Source: an uncultured Nitrospira sp. (GTDB lineage Bacteria; Nitrospirota; Nitrospiria; Nitrospirales; Nitrospiraceae). From it: DNA of 42,971 bases. The stretch lies in NCBI GenBank assembly GCA_902500775.1, contig CABVRZ010000002.1:179791-222761 (forward strand). Reading direction: 5' to 3'. This document shows positions 14,794 through 23,796 of this stretch, in pieces. A program made the position numbers and the translations under genes. Below the pieces are notes generated by a model. That model was not told the DNA's origin. It was given only the letters and a program-made list of their open reading frames with translations, and did not search any database. The stretch's first letter is position 1. Every line of letters starts with the position of its first letter.

Positions 14794-16512
14794 TCACCCT
14801 TGACCGATCAGCTGCGAGAGATTGAGGTCAAAGGCCACAACCGGCATGGAGATCTGCCAGCGCTCGAGCACTTCAGGATGGACCTCCCCGATGACGCCGA
14901 TGGGCTTGTCCTCAATCATGATACGCCCTACACGGCCCTCCAAGAACGACGGGTGCGGAACTGGTTCCAGCCGGTACTCTCTGCCCAAGTGATAGAACAG
15001 CGTATCCAGGCACGAATGAATTTCCGAAAAATGCGCGGTGGCATGAGCGATCATGGCACCCAAGACAGTCTCTGTCCGAGACCCTAGCTCGTGCGTCGCG
15101 TCCGGAATGGCCACATCGCCAGCCTCAAAGAGGCGATGAGGATAGAAGGCGCGGCTCGAGGCGGCTTCGATGCGTAGCAGCGAGGGCAACATCCATTGCC
15201 GCAAGCAAGAGAAGCTCAACGTCATGACATTGTCGACCACAACCATCTTCCCCCATTCCGTCTTGTCAATCCGCATATGCTCGGAATACTGTTCCGGTGA
15301 ACCAAGGATGTTGGAGATAATCTCCTGAAATCCCAACCCCACCATCAATTCACGAGCGCGATCGGAAACCTGTTCAATGCGGGACAATCCACCGACCGTA
15401 AACTGCGCCGGCATGACGGGCGTAAACTCGGCATATCCGCGGCTCATTGCGACGTCTTCAACTACGTCCATCGTATGCATCAGATCCTGCCGATAGGGCG
15501 GGAGCTTAACTCGAACAGCCCCCTTCCCGGTCGACACCTCATACCCATAGATCTCAAGCGCTTGTTTGACGACTTTGATGCCGAGTTTTTGGCCAAGCGC
15601 CTGTTCAATTGTTTGAATCGAAATCGTCTTACTCTTCCTTAAATCCTGTGGCGTCGTCACGCGTTTGCCCAGAGAGGTACGAGTTGAATACTCTACAGCG
15701 ATTGGCTCGATCGTTGCCCCACGATCGGCGAGATTGGTTGCGAAAATGTTCAAGGTCAACACCACCATCGGCAAGTCCGTTCCTGTCACTTCGATGAACA
15801 ACTGATCATCGCCCACCTCGACTTCCCCAACCTCTCGGCTATTGATGATCGGAGGAAAGGACAGCGGCTGGTTGGTCGCGTCTCGCAGGAGTGGAACACG
15901 ACTCGCTCCTGCCAGAATTCCCCCATATTCCACCCCTTTCGGGTGGACCATGAGCATCTCCGACAGCGTCATCACCGTCTCCATTCCCAATGGAGTGAAA
16001 CGAGCCTCACTGGGATTGACTAACTCATAGGTCACGGGGAAGGTGATCTTAGAGAGTTGATAGATACCGATGGAAACCGTCTTGCGTTTGTGGCCGAAAA
16101 TCTCAGCCAATTTTTCTTGCGTTTGAATCAGCTGGGCCAACCCTTGAGCAGTCACGCGATATCCCCTGGCAGTACAGGCCGCCACATAGGGCCGTACCTG
16201 GTCCAGGCCGGGCTTCACGATGACTTTCTTTTTGGGGTTTGACTTCCCGGTCAAGAACGGATATTGCGCGAGCTTCCCCTGTTGCTTGATCCGAATTTGC
16301 CGAGCAATACCTTCGCAACACCACAAATCAGGCCGATTGCTATCTTGCAGCTCGATGCGCAGTTCGCCGGAATCGGGGTTGTGGCCCTTCAGTTCGCCCT
16401 TCACAAGCATCAGCCACTCTTCGACTTGCTCGATCGAGACCGTTCGGCTGGCGGGGCGAGTTCCCCCCAGCAGGGATTCGAAATCATCTTTAAAAATGGT
16501 GATCGTGGGCAT
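14794..16512 (-). CDS. pheT: Phenylalanyl-tRNA synthetase beta subunit, archaeal type
   Basis: It pairs with PheS to charge tRNA-Phe. The protein is 572 residues, well short of the ~800 typical of bacterial PheT. It starts MPTITIFKDDFESLLGG and has no N-terminal EMAP-like tRNA-binding domain and no C-terminal ferredoxin-like anticodon domain. ELRIELQDSNRPDLWCCEGI, SIGIYQLSKITFPVTYE and KLPPYRQDLMHTMDVVEDVA match the archaeal/eukaryotic PheT pattern, which among bacteria is best known in spirochaetes. It follows pheS by 8 bases and ends the fmt-rsmB-rpe-pheS-pheT operon, facing the rplT terminator. Confidence 0.92.
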   Translation of the reverse strand: MPTITIFKDDFESLLGGTRPASRTVSIEQVEEWLMLVKGELKGHNPDSGELRIELQDSNRPDLWCCEGIARQIRIKQQGKLAQYPFLTGKSNPKKKVIVKPGLDQVRPYVAACTARGYRVTAQGLAQLIQTQEKLAEIFGHKRKTVSIGIYQLSKITFPVTYELVNPSEARFTPLGMETVMTLSEMLMVHPKGVEYGGILAGASRVPLLRDATNQPLSFPPIINSREVGEVEVGDDQLFIEVTGTDLPMVVLTLNIFATNLADRGATIEPIAVEYSTRTSLGKRVTTPQDLRKSKTISIQTIEQALGQKLGIKVVKQALEIYGYEVSTGKGAVRVKLPPYRQDLMHTMDVVEDVAMSRGYAEFTPVMPAQFTVGGLSRIEQVSDRARELMVGLGFQEIISNILGSPEQYSEHMRIDKTEWGKMVVVDNVMTLSFSCLRQWMLPSLLRIEAASSRAFYPHRLFEAGDVAIPDATHELGSRTETVLGAMIAHATAHFSEIHSCLDTLFYHLGREYRLEPVPHPSFLEGRVGRIMIEDKPIGVIGEVHPEVLERWQISMPVVAFDLNLSQLIGQG

Positions 16513-16520
16513 AGCGACAG

Positions 16521-18086
16521 TTAGAACAATCCTCGGGTGGTCCGAATCAACTCCAGATTATCGGTGAAGAGCTCTCGAATATCATGAATCCCCAACGCCA
16601 CCATCGCCATCCGATCGAGTCCGAGTCCCCAAGCGATCACGGGCACGGTGACACCAAGCGGCACGGTGACTTCTGATCGGAACAATCCGGCTCCCCCAAG
16701 TTCCATCCAGCCCAACCGAGGATGCCGAACGTGGAGCTCCACCGATGGCTCGGTGAAGGGAAAGTACGCAGGTACGAACTTGACCTCTTTTGCTTGCGCC
16801 ACCTCATGGGCGAACAAATTGAGCAGACCCAACAGCGTGCGGAAGTTGATGTTCTCTCCAAGCACGATTCCTTCCACCTGGAAAAAATCCGTCGCGTGGG
16901 TCGCATCGACTTGGTCATAGCGAAAACAACGAGCGATCGAAAAATATTTCCCTGGAATATTAGGCGAACCCGCCAAGGTTCGAGCGGAAACTGCAGTCCC
17001 CTGGCTGCGCAACACCAGGCGTTTCGCGCGTTGCAGATCAAACTTGTAGCCCCAGCCGGACGAGCCCGTCGTTCCGCCGTTCTCATGCACTTTTCCAACC
17101 TTTGACAGAATCGATTCGTCCGCCATGGCAGCATGGGTGGGTTGTTTGACGAAATAGACGTCATGGATGTCACGCGCCGGATGGAATTGCGGCATGAACA
17201 ACGCATCCATGTTCCAAAACTCAGTTTCCACCAGAGACCCACGCATTTCCTGGAAGCCCATGCTGACCAGCTTGGTTTTCACCGTATCCAAAAACTCCCG
17301 GTACGGATGTTTCTTGCCGGTCCCGACACGTGGTGCCCGAAGACTGATGGTGTACTTCCGGAATCGTTTTTGACGCCAACTGCCGTCCTTGAGCAACTCA
17401 GGGCTCAGCTGCGAGACTTCCTCCACCAATCCCTGGCTTGTCAGTTGTTCAACGGCACTGGTTCCCGAGGGGGACAAGACGAACGAGCGCGTCACGCGTT
17501 CATCGACGCGGAAGGGTTCTTTGGCATTGCCGCGTTTGACCGAGTAGTCCTCGATCAATCGTTGGTGCTCGGGTGAAAAGCTCGTCAGCTCTCGAGAAGA
17601 GTTGTGGACCTCCTCCAAGAGAGGCCGAAGAACCTCCACTGTCTGGCTCGGGCGTCCGGTCGTCTCAATGCACCCCCCCTGAATGATCAGCAAGGCACCT
17701 TCTTTTTTCAGGCGCCCCACGGCCTTACTCACATCAGCAGGCTCCATGCCGTCTTGCGCCTGGAGATCGCCGATTGTGAGTCGCTTCCCCGTGCCGGCCG
17801 CATCGCGTGCAGCCGCCAAGATCCGTTCGATCGGGGCAGCGGTCTGGTAATACTCTTCTCCCGTCTTTGTGAGCGAGACGACCGGTGTGACGATTTCAGA
17901 TTGGATCTCGATCAAGGCCTTCGCCAGCAGCCACTCGACTGCCATGCTGAGTTGAGACGGCTCCAATTCCGCCGCAATGGCCAATTCTTCGCTCTTGAAT
18001 GCAGTGGGAGGTTGACGCGCACCCAAGGTCATCAAGACTTTGATTTCGAGGGGATGCAGACTGTCGATGACGCTGGAGATATCCAC
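16521..18086 (-). CDS. pheS: Phenylalanyl-tRNA synthetase alpha subunit, archaeal type
   Basis: The 521-residue catalytic subunit has class II core motifs: DFFQVEGIVLGENINF, FPFTEPSVELHVRHPRLGWM and WGLGLDRMAMVALGI. The N-terminal ~200 residues form several winged-helix-like modules (SVIDSLHPLEIKVLMTLGAR, LTIGDLQAQDGMEPADVSKA), the architecture of archaeal/eukaryotic PheS and not of the shorter bacterial form with a coiled coil. The frame is open upstream into rpe. The first sensible start is GTG 18084-18086 (VDISSVIDSLHPLE), 10 bases after the rpe stop, without a strong ribosome binding site, so coupling to rpe translation is likely. Confidence 0.9.
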   Translation of the reverse strand: MDISSVIDSLHPLEIKVLMTLGARQPPTAFKSEELAIAAELEPSQLSMAVEWLLAKALIEIQSEIVTPVVSLTKTGEEYYQTAAPIERILAAARDAAGTGKRLTIGDLQAQDGMEPADVSKAVGRLKKEGALLIIQGGCIETTGRPSQTVEVLRPLLEEVHNSSRELTSFSPEHQRLIEDYSVKRGNAKEPFRVDERVTRSFVLSPSGTSAVEQLTSQGLVEEVSQLSPELLKDGSWRQKRFRKYTISLRAPRVGTGKKHPYREFLDTVKTKLVSMGFQEMRGSLVETEFWNMDALFMPQFHPARDIHDVYFVKQPTHAAMADESILSKVGKVHENGGTTGSSGWGYKFDLQRAKRLVLRSQGTAVSARTLAGSPNIPGKYFSIARCFRYDQVDATHATDFFQVEGIVLGENINFRTLLGLLNLFAHEVAQAKEVKFVPAYFPFTEPSVELHVRHPRLGWMELGGAGLFRSEVTVPLGVTVPVIAWGLGLDRMAMVALGIHDIRELFTDNLELIRTTRGLF

Positions 18087-18096
18087 GCTGGATGGC

Positions 18097-18798
18097 CTAT
18101 CGATTGACTGCCGCGCGGGGCGTGGATTGACTGGCGGTCTGAGCGGCAGCCCGCAGGGCTGTGATCGTCGCCTCATAGTCACCTTGGGAAAAGATCGCGG
18201 ACCCTGCGACCAACGCCGTCGCGCCGGCAGCCACAATCTCCTTCGTATTGTCCATTTTGACACCGCCGTCGACTTCGAGCAGCGCCTGGCTGTTGATCCG
18301 ATCCAGCATGGCCCGCGCATCGGTGATCTTCCTGAGGACCGACGGAATGAATTTTTGCCCGCCGAATCCTGGATTCACGGACATGATCAAGACGAGATCG
18401 ACATCGCCTAGGATGTCTTGTAGAAAGGAAATGGGCGTGGCTGGGTTCAACGTCACCCCGGCCTTAATCCCCCGCTCCTTGATCGACTGAATGGTGCGGT
18501 GAAGATGCGGACAGGCCTCAACATGCACGGTCAAATAATCGGCCCCGGCATCCACGAACTCAGGGATAAAGGCATCCGCATTAGTGATCATGAGATGTAC
18601 ATCAAGCGGAAGTTTGGTGACTTTTTTCAGGCTTTCAACGATCGGTGGGCCTACGGTCAGATTGGGCACGAAATGGCCGTCCATTACGTCCACGTGCAAC
18701 AGATCGGCGCCAGCCTGTTCAACAGCAGCAATTTCTTCCGCCAGCCGGGCAAAGTCGGCGGAGAGAATCGACGGGGCGATTAAGACCGGTTGCGCCAT
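18097..18798 (-). CDS. rpe: Ribulose-phosphate 3-epimerase
   Basis: It interconverts ribulose 5-phosphate and xylulose 5-phosphate in the pentose phosphate and related pathways. The 233-residue TIM barrel contains IAPSILSADFARLAEEI, LLHVDVMDGHFVPNLT (metal-binding His and Asp), HLMI, VNPGFGGQKFI, LEVDGGV and a phosphate-binding AGSAIF. Its ATG (18796-18798) shares one base with the rsmB stop (TAATG), so expression is coupled to rsmB. The last ~10 residues are a variable tail. Confidence 0.97.
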   Translation of the reverse strand: MAQPVLIAPSILSADFARLAEEIAAVEQAGADLLHVDVMDGHFVPNLTVGPPIVESLKKVTKLPLDVHLMITNADAFIPEFVDAGADYLTVHVEACPHLHRTIQSIKERGIKAGVTLNPATPISFLQDILGDVDLVLIMSVNPGFGGQKFIPSVLRKITDARAMLDRINSQALLEVDGGVKMDNTKEIVAAGATALVAGSAIFSQGDYEATITALRAAAQTASQSTPRAAVNR

Positions 18799-20246
18799 TA
18801 GCTCATGTTCCTCAGGCGAACGGCATAAAATCCGTCCATTCCGACGCGATTACACATAGTGGAGAGCGCCCCCTGTTCCGTCACGAAGGGAAGCGCAGTA
18901 GGAGGAAGCCAGGAAGCCACAGACTCACGCACCCATCCGGGATAGGTCCTGCAAAACCGGGTGATAACCTCTTCGGTCTCCTCCGTTTCTGTCGAGCAGG
19001 TACTATAGACCAGCACCCCGCCGGGCCGCAAGCAGGGAGCGACTGCTTCAAGGATCTGACCCTGGAGTATCTGATGTCGAGTGAGGGTGGATTCTAGTCG
19101 TTGGCTTTTGGATTCTGGATGGCGCCGTAAGACACCAAGTCCGCTGCAAGGGGCATCAACCAGAATACGGTCAAACTGCGGCAACCCGGCATGACGAGAC
19201 CCGGTGATTTCCTCCGGCCAGTCACCTGGCCGCCTCGCATCACCCACGATCGGAACAATAGAGTGCAGCCTCAGTCTTCGACAATTGTCTCGAAGAAGGT
19301 CCAGTCTTGATGCTTTGGAATCCAGCGCCACAATCGTCCCTCGATCGTCCATGAGTTCAGCCAGATGGGTGACCTTCCCTCCGGGAGCGGCACAGGCGTC
19401 CAAAATCGCGTCTCCTGGATGCGCGTCAAGGATCGGTGGAATGAGTTGGGCGGCTTCATCTTCGACATAGTAGTCACCGGCTTCAAATCCTGGGAGCGAG
19501 GAAACATCCTGCCCCCTGTCCAACTTCACTCCCACTGGACTGATAGCGGTTGAGTGGGCGGTGACTCCAGCTTTTGCGAACTGTTCCAGGAGACTGTCTC
19601 TCGTCAGCCGCGACCGGTTGACCCGAAGCGTGATTGAGGGGATGACGCTCGCTGCCTGACAGGCTGACTCTGCTTGTCCGTATCCCATGCGTTCCACCCA
19701 CCGCTGACTCAGCCACAGAGGGATGCCGTAGCTGATCGACAGAAACTCCGCCGGATGAATAGCTGGATCCGGAAGGTTCGGCACGGGCAATCGGATGAGG
19801 TTCCGCAGGACCGCGTTCACCAACGCGCTCCAATCTCGTCTCAACTGTCGCGAAGAAGCCTTGGCCAGCTCAACCGTTTCGTGAACAGCAGCTGACGCGG
19901 GGACACGATCGAGAAAGAGAAGCTGATAGGCGCCGATCCGAAGCAGCATCTGAACCAAGGCAGGAAGCTTAGGAAGGGGCTTGGTGAGCACGGCGTTGAG
20001 TCGCCAATCGAGGGGTTCCTGCCTCCGCAGCACCCCATAGACCAGCTCCATGATCAGCGAACGGTCACGCGGGTCTGAAACTGACTTCATCCGCTGATCC
20101 AACACCTCATCAAGAGCCCGATCATGTCGTTGACTTGCGAGCAGAAGAGACAGCGCGACAGACCGTGGTGAATATTTCGTAGAACTTGGTGGCTCGTCGG
20201 TGCCTGGCATGGAATGTCGATGCGGTCCAGTCGAAGGAATGCTCAA
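18798..20246 (-). CDS. rsmB: 16S rRNA (cytosine(967)-C(5))-methyltransferase
   Basis: It methylates C967 of 16S rRNA using S-adenosylmethionine. An N-terminal NusB-like domain (SVALSLLLASQRHDRALDEV, VNAVLRNLIRLP) precedes the methyltransferase. The methyltransferase shows DACAAPGGKVTHLAELM (SAM binding), ILVDAPCSGLGVLRRHPE (catalytic motif IV) and VYSTCSTETEE (motif VI with the catalytic Cys). The frame begins with TTG at 20246, overlapping the fmt stop by 4 bases. ATG at 20210 is an alternative that removes 12 residues of poorly conserved sequence. Confidence 0.95.
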   Translation of the reverse strand: MSIPSTGPHRHSMPGTDEPPSSTKYSPRSVALSLLLASQRHDRALDEVLDQRMKSVSDPRDRSLIMELVYGVLRRQEPLDWRLNAVLTKPLPKLPALVQMLLRIGAYQLLFLDRVPASAAVHETVELAKASSRQLRRDWSALVNAVLRNLIRLPVPNLPDPAIHPAEFLSISYGIPLWLSQRWVERMGYGQAESACQAASVIPSITLRVNRSRLTRDSLLEQFAKAGVTAHSTAISPVGVKLDRGQDVSSLPGFEAGDYYVEDEAAQLIPPILDAHPGDAILDACAAPGGKVTHLAELMDDRGTIVALDSKASRLDLLRDNCRRLRLHSIVPIVGDARRPGDWPEEITGSRHAGLPQFDRILVDAPCSGLGVLRRHPESKSQRLESTLTRHQILQGQILEAVAPCLRPGGVLVYSTCSTETEETEEVITRFCRTYPGWVRESVASWLPPTALPFVTEQGALSTMCNRVGMDGFYAVRLRNMS

Positions 20247-21196
20247 CCGACTACAGGACTGGGTGGAGAACCCAGTTGCTGCCCTACTGTCACACGATGG
20301 CCGGCCAGGAATTGGGCCACTGCCATGCGTTTTGAATTGGCAGTCTGGATTTCGCGGATCTCAAGTAACCCCTCGCCGGTTGCCACCAGGATCGATTGTT
20401 TATTCACCGCGACAATCGTCCCTGGTGTATCAGTAGTTACACCTTCATGTGTGACCGCCTTCCAGATGTTCCACCGCTCATTACCCAGAAACGTATAGGC
20501 CCCTGGCCAGGGAGACAGCCCTCGGACCCGATTAGTCAACGACTGGGCACTCAGCGTCCAATCGATCAGCCCATCCTCTTTCTTCAAGAGCGGCGCCATA
20601 GTCGCCTGCTCGTCCGATTGCTTCGTCGACACCAACGTCGCGGCTTTCAGCTGTGCGAGCGTCTCGATGAGCAGTCGTCCACCTAATGTGGCCAGGCGTG
20701 GCGCTAATGTCCCGGCCGTATCCTCAGGCAAGATGTCCAGCTTCGCTTGCAACAGCATCGCACCTGTATCCATCCCTTCATCCATGAGCATCGTCGTAAT
20801 ACCCGTCTCGGTCTCCCCATTGATGACGGCCCATTGCACCGGAGCAGCCCCTCGATACTTCGGCAAGAGCGACCCATGTACATTCACACAGCCCATTGGA
20901 GGAAGCTGAAGAATCGGTGTGTGCAAAATGCGGCCGTAGGCAGCCACAGCGATCACATCCGGTTGCCAAGATGACAGAGCTTGTAAAAATTCGGGGGTGC
21001 GAATCTTAAGCGGCTGCAGCACAGGAATCCTGACACGTTCGGCCACCAGTTTCACAGGCGGCGCGACCAGCTGATGGCCCCGCCCCTTCGGACGATCCGG
21101 CTGACACACAACCCCCACCACCTGATCTCCAGAACTCAGAAGCGCTTCGAGGGACGGCACCGCAAAGTCTGGCGTGCCCATGAAGACAATACGCAT
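20243..21196 (-). CDS. fmt: Methionyl-tRNA formyltransferase
   Basis: It formylates initiator Met-tRNA. The 317-residue protein starts MRIVFMGTPDFAVPSLEALL and contains the catalytic segment VNVHGSLLPKYRGAAPVQWA, then INGETETGITTMLMDEGMDT and a C-terminal OB-like domain. The gene is first in a five-gene operon. It is transcribed divergently from tRNA-fMet, whose product is its substrate, with only 87 bases between the two. Confidence 0.97.
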   Translation of the reverse strand: MRIVFMGTPDFAVPSLEALLSSGDQVVGVVCQPDRPKGRGHQLVAPPVKLVAERVRIPVLQPLKIRTPEFLQALSSWQPDVIAVAAYGRILHTPILQLPPMGCVNVHGSLLPKYRGAAPVQWAVINGETETGITTMLMDEGMDTGAMLLQAKLDILPEDTAGTLAPRLATLGGRLLIETLAQLKAATLVSTKQSDEQATMAPLLKKEDGLIDWTLSAQSLTNRVRGLSPWPGAYTFLGNERWNIWKAVTHEGVTTDTPGTIVAVNKQSILVATGEGLLEIREIQTANSKRMAVAQFLAGHRVTVGQQLGSPPSPVVG

Positions 21197-21248
21197 AGCA
21201 TCGCTTTAGCATCGTAGTTCCGAGAATGCAATCAGGCAACACCTCAAC

Positions 21249-21277
21249 TTGACTTGTTATTCAACGCTTTGTTAGTC
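21249..21277 (+). promoter_or_regulatory. Promoter of tRNA-fMet
   Basis: TTGACT (21249-21254) and TTAGTC (21272-21277) are separated by 17 bases. The tRNA begins 7 bases after the -10-like element. The -10 is weak by sequence, but position and spacing fit. Confidence 0.5.
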
Positions 21278-21283
21278 TCCCTC

Positions 21284-21360
<77 letters not shown>

Positions 21361-21749
21361 ACCTTCGTTGTTTTTCTGAATCCGTGCCAAACCAATCCTC
21401 TCCTCCGTTTCTACTCAGCCAAGGGGCCAGTCCGTTCAAAGCCACCTTCAAACACGGATGCAACGATTATAGAATTTGGGTGTGGCTACTACCTTAATGC
21501 AGACAACTGGTTATGCGATTTATCTGAATGGGGTGGGGTATTAATCTCGGCTGCGAGCCGGGAGAGAGTCCGGCGTTAGGGAGCGATCTACGCGGCCTCG
21601 GCAGCGACCATAGCCTGGATAAATCAAAAAGCTAATGGAGGGATCGTGTTTTCATAGACATCTACACGGTGAGTATTACCTTCAGCTCTACGTATGGCAC
21701 TCACCAAGTACTTAGGCATACAATGTAGTTTTCGATAGGGCTATGCTAA
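21361..21749. other. Intergenic region downstream of tRNA-fMet, no gene
   Basis: About 390 bases with short interrupted frames. A GC-rich patch near 21548-21578 (ctcggctgcgagccgg) can form a small hairpin. It marks the start of accessory DNA. I looked for a phage-type attachment repeat of the tRNA 3' end and saw none nearby. Confidence 0.4.
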
Positions 21750-22201
21750 ATGGATCCAATTTTGATCATTGTGACTGCACTGGCGGGAGGCGCCGCGCCT
21801 GCCATCAAGCCCACCGCGCAAAAGCAATTAAAGATGCATATGCAGCCATAAAAGCATTCATTCAGCGCAGATACCAAACGCCCTCGGTAGAGTCCCTGGA
21901 ACACGAACCATACTCCAAAACGAAACTGGCTACCCTTGCAGAAAACCTCGGTACTACTGGTGCCAAAAACGATCATGAATTGCTCGACCTCGCAAAACAT
22001 CCCCTTGACGCCGTCAAGACACATGACTGCGCGGCAGCTACGACTCTCAACGTTGATTTCGACCAGATCGAGGCTGCCTACTTCAAGCTTAAGAATGCAA
22101 CTGCCGATGGGAGTGTCAACGTTGGCATTAGACGAGCAAAATTTAACGGGGGGATTGATATGGATGGGCTGGCGGCTGGTACGCCACCCCAAAAGCCATA
22201 G
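21750..22201 (+). pseudogene. Frameshifted small gene of an MDPI-type family with a C-terminal beta tail
   Basis: From ATG 21750 the first frame reads MDPILIIVTALAGGAAPAIK then PTAQK. It runs into a stop after MHMQP. A -1 shift at about 21825-21835 (gcgcaaaagcaatt) joins it to AIKDAYAAIKAFIQRRYQ and a long helical middle. The protein ends in DGSVNVGIRRAKFNGGIDMD before a TAG at 22199-22201, about 150 residues overall. I recall families with this layout (short hydrophobic start, 'A-K-D-A-Y-A-x-K-A', Asp-rich helix, short beta tail) near bacterial signalling or immunity genes, but cannot verify it here. The ATG at 21743 gives a different, non-credible N-terminus. The shift may be a mutation or programmed. 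The slippery site is poor, so mutation is likelier. Confidence 0.6.
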
Positions 22202-22226
22202 GGACCGCCCAAGAAAGGACGGTCCC
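22201..22226 (+). terminator. Hairpin at the end of the frameshifted gene
   Basis: gggaccg (22201-22207) pairs with cggtccc (22220-22226), starting on the stop codon. No T tract follows, so its activity as a terminator is doubtful. A further 35-codon open stretch without a start (TVQQQITLQEVTTSAIHIGD and on, ending 22330) overlaps and continues past it. Confidence 0.4.
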
Positions 22227-22364
22227 CACAGTTCAGCAACAGATTACGCTTCAAGAAGTTACAACCTCTGCGATTCATATCGGAGACACCCATCACCACG
22301 TCACGGATTTTGACGAACAATATTACTGACACAACCGTCCAGCGATGCTGGATAAGGTGCGTGC

Positions 22365-23340
22365 TGATCTTCCCCTGATTTCGAGGACACCGGGTTACGC
22401 GACGACCGCCCTTGCTTCAAACTCCGCTGGAGATTGATAGCCGAGGGTCGAATGGCGGCGCTGTCGATTATAAAACACTTCGAGATATTCAAAGATCTCC
22501 TGCGTGGCCTCCTCCCGTGTGTGATACTGACGATGATGAATGCGTTCCCGTTTCAAGGTCCCAAAGAAACTCTCGACGCAGGCGTTGTCCCAGCAATTAC
22601 CCTTGCGACTCATGCTGGGAAGGAGCCCATACTCATCAAGGAGACGCTGGTAGCTCATGGCGGCCTACGGCCTCTCCCGGTCTGACTGGTGGAGGAGCCC
22701 CGCCGTGGGAGCCCGCTTCGCCAGCGCCATTGCGAGCGCCTGCTCGGTCAGCTCAACAGTGACCCGCTCGCTCATGGCCCAGCCGACCACTTGGCGAGAG
22801 TACAGATCCAGCAGCACGGCCAGATACAGCCAGCCCTCCAGAGTCCAGATGTACGTGATATTGCCGACCCAGACCCGGTTAGGCTGCGACACTGTGAACT
22901 GGCGGTCCAGCGTGTTCGCCGCTACGGGCAAGCCGTGCGACGAGTGCATCGTGGCCCGCCATGGCTTCACGGTCTTGGCCCGGAGGCCATCGTGGCGCAT
23001 CAGTCGGGCCACGCGATGTTCCCCCAACCCGGTGGCCTTGTTTGCGGAGTGCCCGCCAGATGCCCGGACTACCATAGGTCTGGCGACTGTCCTGATGGAG
23101 CACCCGGATGGTGGCAAGCAGCGTCCGATTGGCAGCCGCCCGCTGGCGATAGAGCAGATGGTCGGCAATGCCCAGATCCCGGGCCACTTGTGCGACCGGT
23201 CGTGCCGAGTCTCGGACCAACCGCACGGCTTCTGCCTTAAACGTTTCTGTGTACTGCCGTCTGGTCTTGGTGCTCATGCGATCCTCAAATTTCATCACAC
23301 TCATCCTTATACAGGTGTCTGTGAAATCGGAGGAAGATCA
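22365..23340 (-). mobile_element. Decayed IS3-family insertion sequence
   Basis: Imperfect terminal inverted repeats of 27 bases bound the element: 22365-22391 begins tgatcttcccctgatttc, and the complement of 23314-23340 begins tgatcttcctccgatttc. They resemble IS3-subgroup ends (TGATC...GGACAC). The length of 976 bp is about 250-300 bp short of a complete IS3 element, which agrees with the internal deletion in its transposase. The flanking bases (gtgc left, aagt right) show no target duplication, so the copy is old or rearranged. Confidence 0.85.
22395..23304 (-). pseudogene. IS3-family transposase remnants (OrfA/OrfB)
   Basis: The OrfA helix-turn-helix (RRQYTETFKAEAVRLVRDSA, IADHLLYRQRAA) runs straight into an OrfB piece (TIRVLHQDSRQTYGSPGIWR), so the end of OrfA and the start of OrfB are deleted. 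A frameshift near 23035 moves OrfB to a second frame (GEHRVARLMRHDGLRAKTV). A second break near 22665 leads to MSYQRLLDEYGLLPSMSRKG and WDNACVESFFGTLKRERIH. The first catalytic Asp, normally in 'V-x-D-I-T-Y-I', reads Asn here (VGNITYI). The element is certainly inactive. Confidence 0.9.
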
Positions 23341-23796
23341 AAGTTTAATGAAGCTCCCCGTAGCAAGTTGCGGGGTGTCACAAGTTAAACAAAGTTTTTT
23401 GAGTAGCGAGCCTGGCAATCCGGTTCACTGCGGCAATCGCTCTCGTTCAAGGGAAAGAAGGCTTTCGGGTAAACACATCCCTGTGCGGATCCTGGTTGCC
23501 TTGAGTCATCATCGATTTTGAGGTAGGTTCTACAATGATTTCCTTTACCCCAGCGAACCAGTTCGTCTGTGTCTTCCCAGGTCGCACTAAGGGCTCGAAG
23601 TCAAAGGGACACCAATGGTATCTCTCTCTTATCCGCGTGATGCACAATCGTACTCGGTAAAGATTGAGAACGTCTATGTTATTGAGAGACAAGGGATGCC
23701 ATCAGCTAGACTCCACGATCATGAATCATACAAATGAGGTGTTTCTTGTCTGTGCTTGATAGTAGTCAACCATTCTCGGCCGAGCTATGTGTCAGG
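23341..23796. other. Intergenic region between IS3 remnant and lipoprotein gene
   Basis: About 455 bases with no credible gene; a minus-strand 81-codon frame lacks any recognisable pattern. ccccg (23356-23360) and cgggg (23371-23375) form a small hairpin followed by a T run (gtttttt, 23394-23400), perhaps a leftover terminator. Confidence 0.4.
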
